Source: Kineococcus rhizosphaerae (GTDB lineage: Bacteria > Actinomycetota > Actinomycetes > Actinomycetales > Kineococcaceae). Taken from it: a DNA stretch of 64,000 bases. A model generated the notes under the pieces. It saw nothing but the letters and a program-made list of their open reading frames with translations, had not been told where the DNA came from and did no database searches. Made by a program: the position numbers and the translations under genes. Positions 49,955 through 59,745 of the stretch are shown in pieces; position 1 is the stretch's first letter, and each line of letters begins with the position of its first letter. The DNA lies in the NCBI RefSeq assembly GCF_003002055.1, contig NZ_PVZF01000001.1, positions 186,001 through 250,000 of the forward strand, read 5' to 3'.

Positions 49955-51223
49955 ATGAGCCAGACCGCGGAGCGCACGCACGGACACGCCGAGGGGCCCC
50001 GCACGCTGGGCACCGTCCCCCGGCCTCGCAGCAGCGAGGCGGTGCCCGCCCTGGCCGCCGCCCGGCGCGGCGTCCGCTGGCTGCAGGAGTCCGGCATCCA
50101 GAGCGCCACCGGTGGCTACCACTCCTGGTTCGACCGCACGCGCGGCGACTACCCCTTCGAGTACTCCGAGGTCACCGGCTACCAGGTCACCCTCGCCGCC
50201 TGGCTCGCCGCCCGCGAGGACCTCGCCCCCGCCGGTGACCCCCTGCTGCGCGAGGAGGTCCTCGCCGCCGCCGACCGCGCCGTCCGGTGGCTCACCACCG
50301 CCGTCCAGCCCGTCCCCGGCGCCTTCCGCTGCCTGGAGGCCTCCCGCACCGCCGGCGCGGTGGGCCGTTTCGCGGGCAAGGCCGAGCGGCTCTACACCTT
50401 CGACGCCGGGATCATCCTGCAGGGCCTGGTCGCCCACCACGTCGCCACCGGCAGCACCACGGCGCTGCGCACCGCGCTCGACACCGGCGAGTGGCTGCTG
50501 CGCCACGTCGACGCCACCGGCGTCGTCGCACCCTGGCCCGCCACCGCCGAGGCCGGCCGCTGGCAGGACGCGCCCGCCGACTGGTCCACCCGCCCCGGCG
50601 TGCACCACGCCAAGGTCGGCATCGGCCTGGCCGCCCTGGGCGAGGTGAGCGGCGACGAGCGCTTCACCCGCGCCGCCGTCGCGGTCTGCGAGAACGCCCT
50701 CGAGCTCCAGCTGCCCTCGGGCCGCTTCGTCACCAACCCCACCACCGCCGGCACCAACATCCACCCCCACAGCTACGCCGCGGAGGCGTTGTGGGCCGTC
50801 GGCACCGCCACCGGCCGCGACGACCTCGTCGCCGCCTCCGAACGCGCCGCCCTGTGGGCCCTGGCCGCCACCGACCGCGACGGGCTGCCGCCGCGCCGCT
50901 ACGCCCGCGCCGGCGACGGGACGGTCAGCGTCGTGCGCCACCCCCGCGTCGACGGCGTCGCCCAGGTCCTGCGCCTGGCCGCGCTGCACTCCGCCCACGG
51001 CACCCGCGCCGCCCAGCGCCTCGTGACGACCCTGTTGGACCGGCAGGTCCAGGCCCCCGACGAACCGCGCGCCGACGGCGGCTTCGCCTTCGGCGCCGGC
51101 ACCGACGGCACACCCCTGCCCCACGCCAACGTGTGGGTCACCGCCTTCGCCGTCCAGGCCCTCGTCCTGGCCGCCGGTGAGCGCCGCGGCACCGCGGTCC
51201 TCGACTGGCGCCACCTCGTCTGA
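49955..51223 (+). CDS. Alpha/alpha-toroid (terpenoid cyclase/prenyltransferase-like) protein
   Basis: A 422-residue soluble protein made of repeated helical hairpins, as in alpha/alpha toroid or six-hairpin folds. Repeating pieces include YSEVTGYQVTLAAWLA, RLYTFDAGIILQGLVAHHVA, GVHHAKVGIGLAALGEV, INPHSY-like NIHPHSYAAEALWAVG and ANVWVTAFAVQALVLA. The DxDD motif of class II terpene cyclases is not seen. Such proteins occur in polysaccharide clusters; the activity is unknown, possibly epimerase- or hydrolase-like. It precedes the glycosyltransferase by 14 bases, so they form an operon. Confidence 0.7.
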   Translation: MSQTAERTHGHAEGPRTLGTVPRPRSSEAVPALAAARRGVRWLQESGIQSATGGYHSWFDRTRGDYPFEYSEVTGYQVTLAAWLAAREDLAPAGDPLLREEVLAAADRAVRWLTTAVQPVPGAFRCLEASRTAGAVGRFAGKAERLYTFDAGIILQGLVAHHVATGSTTALRTALDTGEWLLRHVDATGVVAPWPATAEAGRWQDAPADWSTRPGVHHAKVGIGLAALGEVSGDERFTRAAVAVCENALELQLPSGRFVTNPTTAGTNIHPHSYAAEALWAVGTATGRDDLVAASERAALWALAATDRDGLPPRRYARAGDGTVSVVRHPRVDGVAQVLRLAALHSAHGTRAAQRLVTTLLDRQVQAPDEPRADGGFAFGAGTDGTPLPHANVWVTAFAVQALVLAAGERRGTAVLDWRHLV

Positions 51224-51237
51224 GGCGGACCGCACCC

Positions 51238-52557
51238 GTGGCCAGGATCCTGCTCCTCATGACCCGCCCGCTGGCCGGCGCCGGCGGTCGCGGACTGGTG
51301 CTGCGCACCATCGTCGACTCCCTCACCGGCAGCGGCCACGACGTGGTCTGCGCCGTCGTCGGCGGCCCGAGCCCCGCCGTCCCCGTCGACCGCTCGGTCG
51401 CCACCCACCGGCTGCCCGACGTCCGCTGGTGGGAGGTCGCCTCGCCCGCCGCCCGCCGGCGCGGGCTGCGCTCCCTCAACGAACGGCTCTACTGGTCTCC
51501 GCGGGTGGCCCGGCACGTGCGCCGACTCGTCGAGACCGAACGCATCGACGCCGTCGTGGCCGACGGGCTGCGGCTGGCGCCCTACGCCCAGGACTCCGGA
51601 CGTCCCTGGTTCGTCGACCTCGACGACCTGCTCTCCGACCGCTACGACCTGTGGCGCTCGCGGTCCATGGACCTGCACCAGCTCCTGGGGCACCGGCGGC
51701 CGTCCTCGGCCCTGGCCGGCGCCGTCCTGCGGCGCGTGCCGGTCGGGGCGCTGCTGGCGCGCGAGGCGCGCCGGCTGCGCGAGCGCGAGGAGGTCCTGGC
51801 GCGCACCGCGCACGGCACCTCACTCGTGTCCCCGATCGAGGCGGCCCGGCTGTCCGAGCGCGCGGGCGTCCCCGTGCAGGCGCTGCCCATGGCCGTCACG
51901 GCCGGCGTGCGCCGCACGTGGACCGGCGGGGCACCGCTGGACCGGCGGCTGGCCTTCCCCGGCTCGCTGACGGCCTACGCCAACGAGGAGGCCGTCCGCT
52001 GGTGGGTGGACGAGCTGGAACCGGCGCTGCGCGCCGCCGGGCTGACCGGGTGGGAGCTGCACGTCTACGGCGAGGTGCCGCCCTCGGTGCGGGCCCGCGT
52101 CAGCGCCCCCTCGGTCGTCCTGCGCGGCGCCTTCGACCGCGAGGCGCTGCACGCCGAGCTAGTGCAGCACTCGTTCCTGCTGGCTCCGCAGCGCGAGGCC
52201 CTGGGCCTGACGGTCAAGGTCGTCGAGGCCGCGGTGCTCGGTCTGGTCCCGCTGACGACCCCGCAGGGGGCCTCGGGGATGGCGGTGACCCACGGCGAGC
52301 AGGTGCTCCTCTTTCGCGACGGCCCGGAACTGGCCGAGGCGCTGTCCACCGTGGAGCGCTGGGCCGCCGAGGGCGGGCGGCAGACCGCCGCCCTGGCCGC
52401 CCGGGCCCGGGCGTGGGCCCGCGACAGCTTCGCCGCCGAGGTCCTGACCCGGCGCTGGGGCGCCGTGGTGCAGCAGCTGGTCCCCGGGGGCGCGCCGCGC
52501 CCCCGGACGCAGGTGGACGGCCCGGACGGGCTCGTGGGGGAGAGGACCCAGCGGTGA
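51238..52557 (+). CDS. Glycosyltransferase, GT4-like (GT-B fold)
   Basis: A 439-residue protein with the two-domain GT-B layout. The N-terminal domain starts ARILLLMTRPLAGAGGRGLV. The C-terminal domain has the sugar-nucleotide-binding pattern GLTVKVVEAAVLGLVPLTT and QGASGMAV, as in GT4 enzymes that transfer a sugar with retention. A cluster of W/R-rich residues (DVRWWEV; NERLYWSPRVARHVRRL) may mediate membrane association. The acceptor and donor are unknown. It overlaps the flavoprotein gene by 4 bases. Confidence 0.78.
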   Translation: MARILLLMTRPLAGAGGRGLVLRTIVDSLTGSGHDVVCAVVGGPSPAVPVDRSVATHRLPDVRWWEVASPAARRRGLRSLNERLYWSPRVARHVRRLVETERIDAVVADGLRLAPYAQDSGRPWFVDLDDLLSDRYDLWRSRSMDLHQLLGHRRPSSALAGAVLRRVPVGALLAREARRLREREEVLARTAHGTSLVSPIEAARLSERAGVPVQALPMAVTAGVRRTWTGGAPLDRRLAFPGSLTAYANEEAVRWWVDELEPALRAAGLTGWELHVYGEVPPSVRARVSAPSVVLRGAFDREALHAELVQHSFLLAPQREALGLTVKVVEAAVLGLVPLTTPQGASGMAVTHGEQVLLFRDGPELAEALSTVERWAAEGGRQTAALAARARAWARDSFAAEVLTRRWGAVVQQLVPGGAPRPRTQVDGPDGLVGERTQR

Positions 52558-53927
52558 GCACGGTGAGCGTGGACGACAGCCCGCGACGGGCCGAGGTGGA
52601 CGAGCCGGTCGTCGTGATCGGCGCCGGGCCGGCCGGCCTGGCCGCGGCTGAGCACCTGCTCGACGCCGGGCAGCAGGTCGTCGTGGTCGACGGCGCGCCC
52701 GGGGTCGGGGGCCTGAGCCGGTCCGTCGAGCTGTGGGGGCACCGCTTCGACCTGGGCCCGCACAGCTTCCTGTCGAACTCCCACCCGGAGTCGGTCACCC
52801 GGTGGCTGGACCTGGCCGGGGCCGCCGGCGGGATCGAGCGGACCGAGGCCGTCCGCTCCGCGGTGTGGCGCGGCCGCGTCGTGGGGTTCCCGCCCGGACC
52901 CGCCGACGTGCTGCGGACCGCAGGCCCGCGGCGCACCGCGCAGCTGGCCGCCTCCCGGGTCCGCTCTCGGGTGCGCCCCCGGGTGCGCCCCGATGCCCCG
53001 GCGGTCTCGGCGCACGACGCGCTCGTCGCCCGGCACGGCGCGGCCGTCGTCGAGGAGCTGTTCGTCCCCTACTGCCGCAAGTACCTCGGCGTGCACCCGG
53101 CGGAGCTGTCCCCGGCGTTCGCCGACAAGCTGCAGGGCACCCGCCGCGGCTGGCGCGGTCCGGTCGAGCTGCTCACCCCGCGCGAGGGCACCGGCGCCGT
53201 CTGGGACGAGCTGGCCCGCCGGCTGCGGGCGCGGGGGGCGCGGATCCTGCTCGGCACCGCGGTCGTCGGCCTGGCCACCGAGGGGGAGCTGGTCACCGGT
53301 GTCCGGGTCCGCGACGGGGCCGGGACGGCGACGCTGCCGGCGCGCGCGGTGGTCTCCAGCGTGCCGACCCCGGTCCTGCTGCGCTGGCTGCCGGGCACCA
53401 CCGCACCCGCCGGCCCGGTCCTGGGCTCGCGCGACACCTACCTCGTGCACCTGCTGCTGGAGGGCGCACCGGGCTCGGGCGCGGTCGGGCAGGACAGCCA
53501 CTACGTCACCGCCTACGACGAGGCCCTGCGGGTGGGCCGGCTGACCAACACCCGCGTCTGGCGGCCCCGGACGTTCGCCGCCGACCCCCGCACCGTCCTG
53601 TGCGCGGAGTTCTGGAGCTCCGGCGACGACGACCTGTCGGCCCGCGGCGACCGCGAGCTGGCCGAGCTCGCCGTCGCCGAGCTGTCCCGCTTCGGGGTCG
53701 ACCCGCGGGTGCGGGTCGTGGACCACGACGTCCTGCGGCTGCCGCGCAGCGTGCCCGTCCTGACCCGCGGCGTCGAGCAGGCCCGCGCCGCCGTCGACAC
53801 CCAGCTCGACCGGTTCGCCAACCTGGCTTGCGTGGGACGCCACGGCCGCCACGACTGGGACGGGCAGGAGGACGCCCTGCTGACCGGGCGCAGCATCGGC
53901 GCGCACGTGCTGGCCACCCGCGGCTGA
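52554..53927 (+). CDS. FAD-dependent amine oxidase/protoporphyrinogen oxidase-like protein
   Basis: A 457-residue flavoprotein with the dinucleotide motif [21 protein letters not shown] and the second glycine motif GGLSRSVELWGHRFDLGPHS. The rest, including FVPYCRKYLGVHPAELSPAF and the C-terminal GRHGRHDWDGQEDALLTG, follows the pattern of COG1232-type proteins found in polysaccharide clusters. Some of these are related to UDP-galactopyranose mutase. A haem role is unlikely from context. The start is GTG 52554 overlapping the glycosyltransferase stop; GTG 52563 is also possible. It is the last gene of the three-gene unit. Confidence 0.75.
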   Translation: MSTVSVDDSPRRAEVDEPVVVIGAGPAGLAAAEHLLDAGQQVVVVDGAPGVGGLSRSVELWGHRFDLGPHSFLSNSHPESVTRWLDLAGAAGGIERTEAVRSAVWRGRVVGFPPGPADVLRTAGPRRTAQLAASRVRSRVRPRVRPDAPAVSAHDALVARHGAAVVEELFVPYCRKYLGVHPAELSPAFADKLQGTRRGWRGPVELLTPREGTGAVWDELARRLRARGARILLGTAVVGLATEGELVTGVRVRDGAGTATLPARAVVSSVPTPVLLRWLPGTTAPAGPVLGSRDTYLVHLLLEGAPGSGAVGQDSHYVTAYDEALRVGRLTNTRVWRPRTFAADPRTVLCAEFWSSGDDDLSARGDRELAELAVAELSRFGVDPRVRVVDHDVLRLPRSVPVLTRGVEQARAAVDTQLDRFANLACVGRHGRHDWDGQEDALLTGRSIGAHVLATRG

Positions 53928-53939
53928 GCCCGGACGCAC

Positions 53940-53975
53940 CGACGCCGCCCCGGCTCCCGACCCGGTGCGGCGTCG
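53940..53975 (+). terminator. Probable terminator after the glycan cluster
   Basis: CGACGCCGC pairs with GCGGCGTCG over 9 bases around an 18-base loop. The remainder of 53976-54158 shows no gene. Confidence 0.55.
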
Positions 53976-54158
53976 CGGCGCCCGGTGGCGCAGCGCTGAG
54001 CGAGCCGCGTCACCCCGTCCGCACCGGGCCCTGGAACGGGTCGGGGCACAGGGCCCGTCCTGCCGATCGCGGGCAGCCGAGAGCAGGCCCGGACGGCGGG
54101 ATGAGCGGGCGATCGTGCTGAGCTGCCGCGGCGATCCCCGTTCTGCCAGGGTGATCGC

Positions 54159-54683
54159 GTGGCCGACACCGTCATCCTCGTCAACGGCCTGCCCGGTGCG
54201 GGCAAGACCACCTTGGCTCAGCAGCTGAAGGAGGCCTCCGGCTGGCCGCTGCTGTCGAAGGACGCGGTCAAGGAGGCGCTGGCGCTGATCGCCGACGGCG
54301 CCGTGGGCTCGGGCCGGTTGGGCGCGGTGGCGATGGACACGGTGTGGTCGATGGCGGCAGCCGTGGACGGTGAGGTGATCGTGGAGTCGTGGTGGTTCCG
54401 TCCACGCGATCTCGGCTTCGCCCGGGCGGGCGTGGCCCTCGCCGGGGCGGTGCGGGTGGTGGAGGTGTGGTGCGACGTCGCTCCGGCGGTGGCGCGGGAG
54501 CGCTACGCCGGACGTCACCGGGCGGCGGTGCACGACGACGGCGCGCGGCTGGCCACCGACTTCGACCGGTGGGTCGCCGAAGGGGTGCCGTTGGGGATCG
54601 GTTCGCTGGTGCGAGCGGACACCAGCGGACCGGTGGACGTCAACGGGCTGGTGGCCCGGGTGCGCGCGGCAGCGTCCGTCTGA
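54159..54683 (+). CDS. Small P-loop kinase-like protein
   Basis: A 174-residue P-loop protein with Walker A GLPGAGKTTLAQQL (residues 10-17 for the loop) and SWPLLSKDAVKEAL-like GWPLLSKDAVKEALALI, as in AAA/zeta-toxin-type or shikimate-kinase-like phosphotransferases. The conserved WWFRPRDL and VEVWCDVAPAVARERYAGRH follow the pattern of uncharacterised actinobacterial nucleotide kinases. The GTG start has a -10-like CAGGGT ending 6 bases before it. It stands alone, and its substrate is unknown. Confidence 0.72.
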   Translation: MADTVILVNGLPGAGKTTLAQQLKEASGWPLLSKDAVKEALALIADGAVGSGRLGAVAMDTVWSMAAAVDGEVIVESWWFRPRDLGFARAGVALAGAVRVVEVWCDVAPAVARERYAGRHRAAVHDDGARLATDFDRWVAEGVPLGIGSLVRADTSGPVDVNGLVARVRAAASV

Positions 54684-54733
54684 CGTCGTGGGAGCTGGCG
54701 CGCCACGCCCGCGCACCGCGGGACGACCGTGCG

Positions 54734-55195
54734 TCAGTGACGAGCGGGTCCGTCGATCCCTCGAGCGAGGTGCTCGGCGGCGTCGCGGGTCAGGCCGATC
54801 AGCGGGACCCGACGTCCGTCGGTGGTGCGCGCGGTGCTCTGGGCTTCGAACCGGCCCTGCACGTCGATGCGCGCGAGGTCTGCCCAGGGCACGAGTGGGC
54901 CGGGCACGAGCACCTTGCGCACCCGCAGTCCTTCGGCGCTGACCGACGTGGCGGGCGGGCGCCAGAACTGCATCAGCACGCCGAGGACCACGAAGGCCAC
55001 CAGCACGACGGCGGCGGCCCGGGCCGGCCAGGAGCCGGAGAGCAGCTGGGGGACGGCGGTGACGAGTGCGAGCACCTGAGCGGCGAGCACCGTCCAGCGC
55101 AGGGTGCCCGTGAAGGGGCGGGGGTACTCCTCGCGCAGGCCGGTCAGGTCGATCCCGGCGTCGTCCGGGGCGCGCGGCAGATCGTCGGAGCTCAC
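54734..55195 (-). CDS. Membrane protein with PH-like domain
   Basis: A 153-residue protein with two membrane segments (about residues 32-54 and 58-78) and a C-terminal PH-like stretch TSVSAEGLRVRKVLVPGPLV followed by PWADLARIDVQG. This is the same layout as the gene after hisG at 10263. I choose GTG 55195 (VSSDDLPRAPDD); a start at 55219 would add eight residues. The function is unknown. It is convergent with the kinase gene, and 125 bases separate its start from wecB, which lies upstream on the same strand. Confidence 0.7.
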   Translation of the reverse strand: MSSDDLPRAPDDAGIDLTGLREEYPRPFTGTLRWTVLAAQVLALVTAVPQLLSGSWPARAAAVVLVAFVVLGVLMQFWRPPATSVSAEGLRVRKVLVPGPLVPWADLARIDVQGRFEAQSTARTTDGRRVPLIGLTRDAAEHLARGIDGPARH

Positions 55196-55320
55196 TCCAG
55201 CAGCGTCTCCCCGCCGCACGCCGTGCGCTCACGATCGAGCGGTCTCGACCGTCGTCGGACACGCGCACCTCGGCGATGACCGGACGCGTCAGGCACCCGT
55301 CGTGATCCGCTGGACGGTCC

Positions 55321-56529
55321 TCAGAACGGGGCGACGAGCTTGACGATCGACTCCACGACGACGCGGCTGGCCGACCCGTCGCCGTAGGGGGAGGGCACCT
55401 CGCGCAGCGCCGCGGGGTCCTCGGCCAGCGCGGCGCGGACCGCGGCGCCCAGCCGCAGCCCGGCGGGCACCAGCGAGGCGAACGTCCCCACGACCTCCGG
55501 GCGCTCGGTGGAGCGGCGCACCACCACGAGCCGCTTCTTCAGGACCGAGACCTCCTCCTGGACACCGCCGGAGTCCGACACGACGATCCGGGCCCGGTTC
55601 AGCAGGGCCAGGAACTGCGCCGGCGGCTGCGGGGCGATGACCGTGAGGCGGTCCAGCAGGTCGCCCAGCCCTGCGCCGCGCAGCCGGTCCAGCGTGCGGG
55701 GGTGGGCGGGGAAGACGACCGGCAGGCCGTCGTCGACCAGGCCGACGACCTCGTTGAGGATCTGCCGCAGCACCGCCGGGTTGTCGGCGTTCTCCGGGCG
55801 GTGCACCGTCAGCAGCAGGTACCGCTCGGGCAGCCCCAGCGCGGCCAGCACCGCGTCCTGCCCGGCCTCGTCCGGCAGCAGGTGCAGCACGGACTCCACG
55901 ACCGTGTTGCCGGTGAGCAGGATCCGCTCGTCCGCGATCCCCTCGGCGCGCAGGTTCGCCACCGCCACCGGTGTCGGTGCGCAGCACAGGTCGGCGAGGT
56001 GGTCGATGAGCACCCGGTGGTGCTCCTCGGGCATCCGCCGGTCGAAGCTGCGCAGCCCGGCCTCCACGTGGACCAGGGGCACGCCGGCGGCGTTGGCGGC
56101 CAGCGCCCCCGCCAGCGCGGCCGTCGTGTCCCCCTGCACGAGCACGGCGCTGGGGCGGTGCCGGGCGAACGTCTCGTCCAGGCCCGCGACGGCCGCGCCG
56201 AGCTGCTGCCCGCGCGAGGTCCCCCCGACCCCCAGCGCCACGGCCGGCGGGCCGAACCCCAGCTGGGCCGTCACGTCCGCCCACAGGGCGGCGTCGTAGT
56301 GCTGACCGGTGTGCACCAGCAACCCGGCCGCCCCGAGCCGGCGCACGATCTCGGCGACCTTGATGGCCTCCGGGCGCGTGCCCACCACGACGGCCACGGG
56401 GCCGGGCGCCCCCTCGCCGACGGGGAAGCCCAGCGGCCGGCGCACCGTCTGCGGCGGCACCTGCGCGGCCGCGGAGGCGGCGGGCAGGGAGCCGGAGGGT
56501 CCGGGGGAGCTGAGCGTCGGCGTGGCCAC
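55321..56529 (-). CDS. wecB: UDP-N-acetylglucosamine 2-epimerase, non-hydrolysing
   Basis: WecB interconverts UDP-GlcNAc and UDP-ManNAc, a precursor of wall teichoic or capsular sugars. The 402-residue GT-B-like protein shows VVVGTRPEAIKVAEIVRRLG, VLVQGDTTAALAGALAA, VHVEAGLRSFDRRMPEEHHR, LLTGNTVVESVLH, LLLTVHRPENADN and VSDSGGVQEEVSVL with RRSTERPEVV. An N-terminal Ser/Ala/Pro-rich stretch of about 45 residues precedes the domain when GTG 56529 is used. No wecC-like dehydrogenase lies next to it. It is divergent from uvrC. Confidence 0.93.
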   Translation of the reverse strand: MATPTLSSPGPSGSLPAASAAAQVPPQTVRRPLGFPVGEGAPGPVAVVVGTRPEAIKVAEIVRRLGAAGLLVHTGQHYDAALWADVTAQLGFGPPAVALGVGGTSRGQQLGAAVAGLDETFARHRPSAVLVQGDTTAALAGALAANAAGVPLVHVEAGLRSFDRRMPEEHHRVLIDHLADLCCAPTPVAVANLRAEGIADERILLTGNTVVESVLHLLPDEAGQDAVLAALGLPERYLLLTVHRPENADNPAVLRQILNEVVGLVDDGLPVVFPAHPRTLDRLRGAGLGDLLDRLTVIAPQPPAQFLALLNRARIVVSDSGGVQEEVSVLKKRLVVVRRSTERPEVVGTFASLVPAGLRLGAAVRAALAEDPAALREVPSPYGDGSASRVVVESIVKLVAPF

Positions 56530-56670
56530 GCACGGGACGGTAGGGCCGCCGTTCCCCGCGGCGGGGCCCGTCGCACCCGGTCGGCGGGCAGCACCACACG
56601 ACTGCCGTCCTGGTGTCGCAGAACGTGGCCGGGCCAGCACGGCGGGTCGTGCGGCGGGGCGGCGGGCCCG

Positions 56671-56692
56671 TGTCCGGACCGCGACCTAACCT
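56671..56692 (+). promoter_or_regulatory. RecA-NDp/PafBC-type promoter of uvrC
   Basis: TGTCCGGA (56671-56678), 8 bases, TAACCT (56687-56692), then 7 bases to the uvrC GTG. This is the weakest of the four matches in the upstream element, but spacing is identical. Confidence 0.5.
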
Positions 56693-56699
56693 CGTACCC

Positions 56700-58709
56700 G
56701 TGCCCGACCCCGCCACCTACCGCCCCAAGCCGGGGGAGATCCCCGTCGAGCCCGGGGTGTACCGCTTCCGCGACCCGCAGGGGCGCGTCATCTACGTCGG
56801 CAAGGCCATCAGCCTGCGCGCCCGGCTGGCCAACTACTTCCAGGACCTGTCGGCCCTGCACCCGCGGACCATGGCCATGGTCACCACCGCGGCGAGCGTG
56901 GAGTGGACCGTCGTGTCCACCGAGGTCGAGGCCCTGCAGCTGGAGTACTCCTGGATCAAGGAGTTCGACCCGCGGTTCAACGTCAAGTACCGCGACGACA
57001 AGTCCTACCCCTACCTCGCCGTGACCATGGGTGAGGCCGTGCCCCGCGTCCAGGTCCTGCGCGGGGCCAAGCGCAAGGGCACCCGCTACTTCGGCCCCTA
57101 CACCCACGCCTGGGCCATCCGCGAGACCGTGGACCTGCTCCTGCGCGTCTTCCCCGTGCGCACCTGCTCCACCGGCGTCTACAAGCGCGCCGGTCAGGTC
57201 GGGCGCCCCTGCCTGCTCGGCTACATCGACAAGTGCTCCGCACCCTGCGTCGGCAAGATCTCCGCCGAGGACCACAAGGCGCTCGCCCAGGACTTCTGCG
57301 ACTTCATGGCCGGCAACACCGCCCGGTTCGTCCGCCGCGCAGAGCAGCAGATGAAGACCGCCGCCGCCGAGATGGACTACGAGCGCGCCGCCCGCCTGCG
57401 CGACGACCTCGGCGCCCTGACCAAGGCCCTGGAGAAGTCCGCCGTCGTCCTGCCCGACGCCACCGACGCCGACGTCTTCGCCATCGCCGACGACGAGCTC
57501 GAGGCCGCCGTGCAGGTCTTCCACGTCCGCGGTGGCCGCGTCCGCGGCCAGCGCGGCTGGGTGTCGGAGAAGGTCGAGGACGTCGGCACCCCCGAACTCG
57601 TCGAGCAGCTCCTGCTGCAGGTCTACGGCGGCGAGAGCGGCGAGGGCGTCCCCCGCGAGGTCCTCGTCCCCGCCCTGCCCGCCACCGTCGAGTCCGACGT
57701 CGAGGACTGGCTGTCCGAACTGCGCGGTTCGCGCGTCGACCTGCGGGTGCCCCAGCGCGGGGACAAGAAGGCGCTCATGGAGACCGTGCACCGCAACGCC
57801 ACCCAGGCCCTGGCCCTGCACAAGACGCGCCGCGGCGGGGACCTGACCACGCGCAGCCTGGCCCTCACCGAGCTGCAGGAGGCCCTCGGCCTCGAGGATG
57901 CCCCGCTGCGCATCGAGTGCTACGACGTCTCGCACACCCAGGAGACCAACGTCGTGGCCTCCATGGTCGTCTTCGAGGACGGCCTGCCCAAGAAGAGCGA
58001 CTACCGCCGCTTCGCCGTCCGCGGCGACGAGGGCGGCGTCGACGACACCCGCGCCATGCGCGAGGTCCTCACCCGCCGGTTCAAGCGGATGCAGCACGAC
58101 GAGCAGATCACCGAGACCGCCGACGGTGTCGAGGTCGAGACCTCCGGGCCCCTGACCGGGGGCACCGGGGGGGAGGTCCTGGCCGGCGTCGACCCCGACA
58201 CCGGCCGCCCCCGCCGCTTCGCCTACGCCCCCAACCTCGTCGTCGTCGACGGCGGCCGCCCGCAGGTCGAGGCCGCCGCCCGCGCCCTGGCCGACGTCGG
58301 CGTCGTCGACGTCGCCCTGTGCGGCCTGGCCAAGCGGCTCGAGGAGGTCTGGCTGCCGGGCGAGGACCACCCCGTCGTCCTGCCCCGCACCAGCCAGGGC
58401 CTCTTCCTGCTGCAGCGGGTGCGCGACGAGGCCCACCGGTTCGCCATCACCTACCACCGCAGCAAGCGGTCCAAGGCCATGACGACCTCCGCCCTGGACG
58501 GGGTCCCCGGTCTGGGCCAGGCCCGCAAGAGCGCGCTGCTCAAGCACTTCGGTTCCGTCAAGCGCCTGCGCGCCGCGACCGCCGACGAGGTGGCCGCCGT
58601 CCCCGGCATGGGCCCGCGCACCGCCGCGGCCGTCGTGGAGGCGCTCGCGGGCCAGGCCGCGGCGAGCGAGCCGGCGGTGAACACCGCGACGGGTGAGCTC
58701 CTCGACTGA
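56700..58709 (+). CDS. uvrC: Excinuclease ABC subunit C
   Basis: UvrC cuts the damaged strand on both sides of a lesion. The 669-residue protein has an N-terminal GIY-YIG nuclease ([20 protein letters not shown]), a cysteine-rich segment ([15 protein letters not shown]), a UVR motif that binds UvrB ([17 protein letters not shown]), an RNase H-like nuclease ([10 protein letters not shown] and [13 protein letters not shown]), and C-terminal helix-hairpin-helix motifs ([30 protein letters not shown]). GTG 56700 is chosen over GTG 56613, which lies upstream of the promoter. Confidence 0.96.
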   Translation: MPDPATYRPKPGEIPVEPGVYRFRDPQGRVIYVGKAISLRARLANYFQDLSALHPRTMAMVTTAASVEWTVVSTEVEALQLEYSWIKEFDPRFNVKYRDDKSYPYLAVTMGEAVPRVQVLRGAKRKGTRYFGPYTHAWAIRETVDLLLRVFPVRTCSTGVYKRAGQVGRPCLLGYIDKCSAPCVGKISAEDHKALAQDFCDFMAGNTARFVRRAEQQMKTAAAEMDYERAARLRDDLGALTKALEKSAVVLPDATDADVFAIADDELEAAVQVFHVRGGRVRGQRGWVSEKVEDVGTPELVEQLLLQVYGGESGEGVPREVLVPALPATVESDVEDWLSELRGSRVDLRVPQRGDKKALMETVHRNATQALALHKTRRGGDLTTRSLALTELQEALGLEDAPLRIECYDVSHTQETNVVASMVVFEDGLPKKSDYRRFAVRGDEGGVDDTRAMREVLTRRFKRMQHDEQITETADGVEVETSGPLTGGTGGEVLAGVDPDTGRPRRFAYAPNLVVVDGGRPQVEAAARALADVGVVDVALCGLAKRLEEVWLPGEDHPVVLPRTSQGLFLLQRVRDEAHRFAITYHRSKRSKAMTTSALDGVPGLGQARKSALLKHFGSVKRLRAATADEVAAVPGMGPRTAAAVVEALAGQAAASEPAVNTATGELLD

Positions 58710-58759
58710 ACTCCCCGGCCGAACTCCCCGACCGAACACCTCGCCGAACACCGGAGGTG
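58709..58759 (+). repeat. Four imperfect 12-13 base tandem units at the uvrC stop
   Basis: AACTCCCCGGCCG, AACTCCCCGACCG, AACACCTCGCCG and AACACCGGAGGTG follow one another. ACCTC and GAGGT within the last units can also pair into a weak hairpin. The stretch 58760-58825 shows no gene. Confidence 0.6.
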
Positions 58760-58825
58760 ACCGTGCGACCGCGACGCGTACCCACCTCGTCGCGGACGAC
58801 ACGCCCGGGATGACAGGATGAGCGG

Positions 58826-59745
58826 GTGCACGAGACGGCAGAGGGCGCGAACCCCGGCGGCAGCGGGGGGAACGGGCCCGACAAGCCACGACGTCCCGAG
58901 CTGCTCATCATCACCGGCATGTCCGGGGCCGGCCGGTCCACCACGGGCAAGGCCCTCGAGGACCTCGGCTGGTACGTCGTCGACAACCTGCCGCCGCAGA
59001 TGCTCGAACCCCTCGCCGAGCTCGCAGCCCGTGCGGGACAGGCGATCCCGCGCCTGGCCGTCGTCGTCGACGTCCGCGGCCGCAGCTTCTTCGCCGAGCT
59101 GACGGGGGCGCTGGCCACGCTCGACACCCGGCACGTCTCGCCGCGCGTGCTGTTCCTCGACGCCACCGACGACGTCCTGGTGCGCCGCTTCGAGGGCGTG
59201 CGCCGGCCGCACCCCCTGCAGGGCGACGACCGGATCGTCGACGGCATCGCCCGCGAGCGCTCGCTGACCGGTGAACTGCGCGCCCGGGCCGACGTCGTCG
59301 TGGACTCCAGCTCCTTCAACGTCCACCAGCTCGGGGCGCTGGTGGCCTCCCTCTTCGAGGCCGAGCGCGCCGACGACCTGCGGGTCACCGTCATGAGCTT
59401 CGGGTTCAAGTACGGCACCCCGGCCGACGCCGAGCACGTCGCCGACGTCCGGTTCATCCCGAACCCGCACTGGGAACCGGAGCTGCGGCCGCTGACGGGG
59501 CGCGACGCGCCCGTCGCGCAGTTCGTGCTCGCCGCCGAGGGGGCCACGCCGTTCCTGGACCGCTACGAGTCCGCCCTGCACCCCGTCTTCGACGGCTACC
59601 GCCGGGAGAACAAGCGCTACGCGACGATCGCCATCGGCTGCACGGGCGGCAAGCACCGGTCCGTGGCCATGGCCGAGGAGCTCGGCGCCCGGTTGCGGCG
59701 CGACGGGCTCACCGTGCGGGTGCTGCACCGCGACCTGGGTCGGGA

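Noticed and set aside
52554-53927. Calling the FAD protein a haem-pathway protoporphyrinogen oxidase
   Set aside because: It has the general fold pattern, but its neighbours are glycan-type genes and no other haem gene is near; the similarity is at superfamily level.
49955-56529. Horizontally acquired island between uvrA and uvrC
   Set aside because: Base composition and codon choice look the same as the flanks, and there are no tRNA junctions, direct repeats, integrase or transposase genes. An accessory nature is possible, but transfer is not shown.
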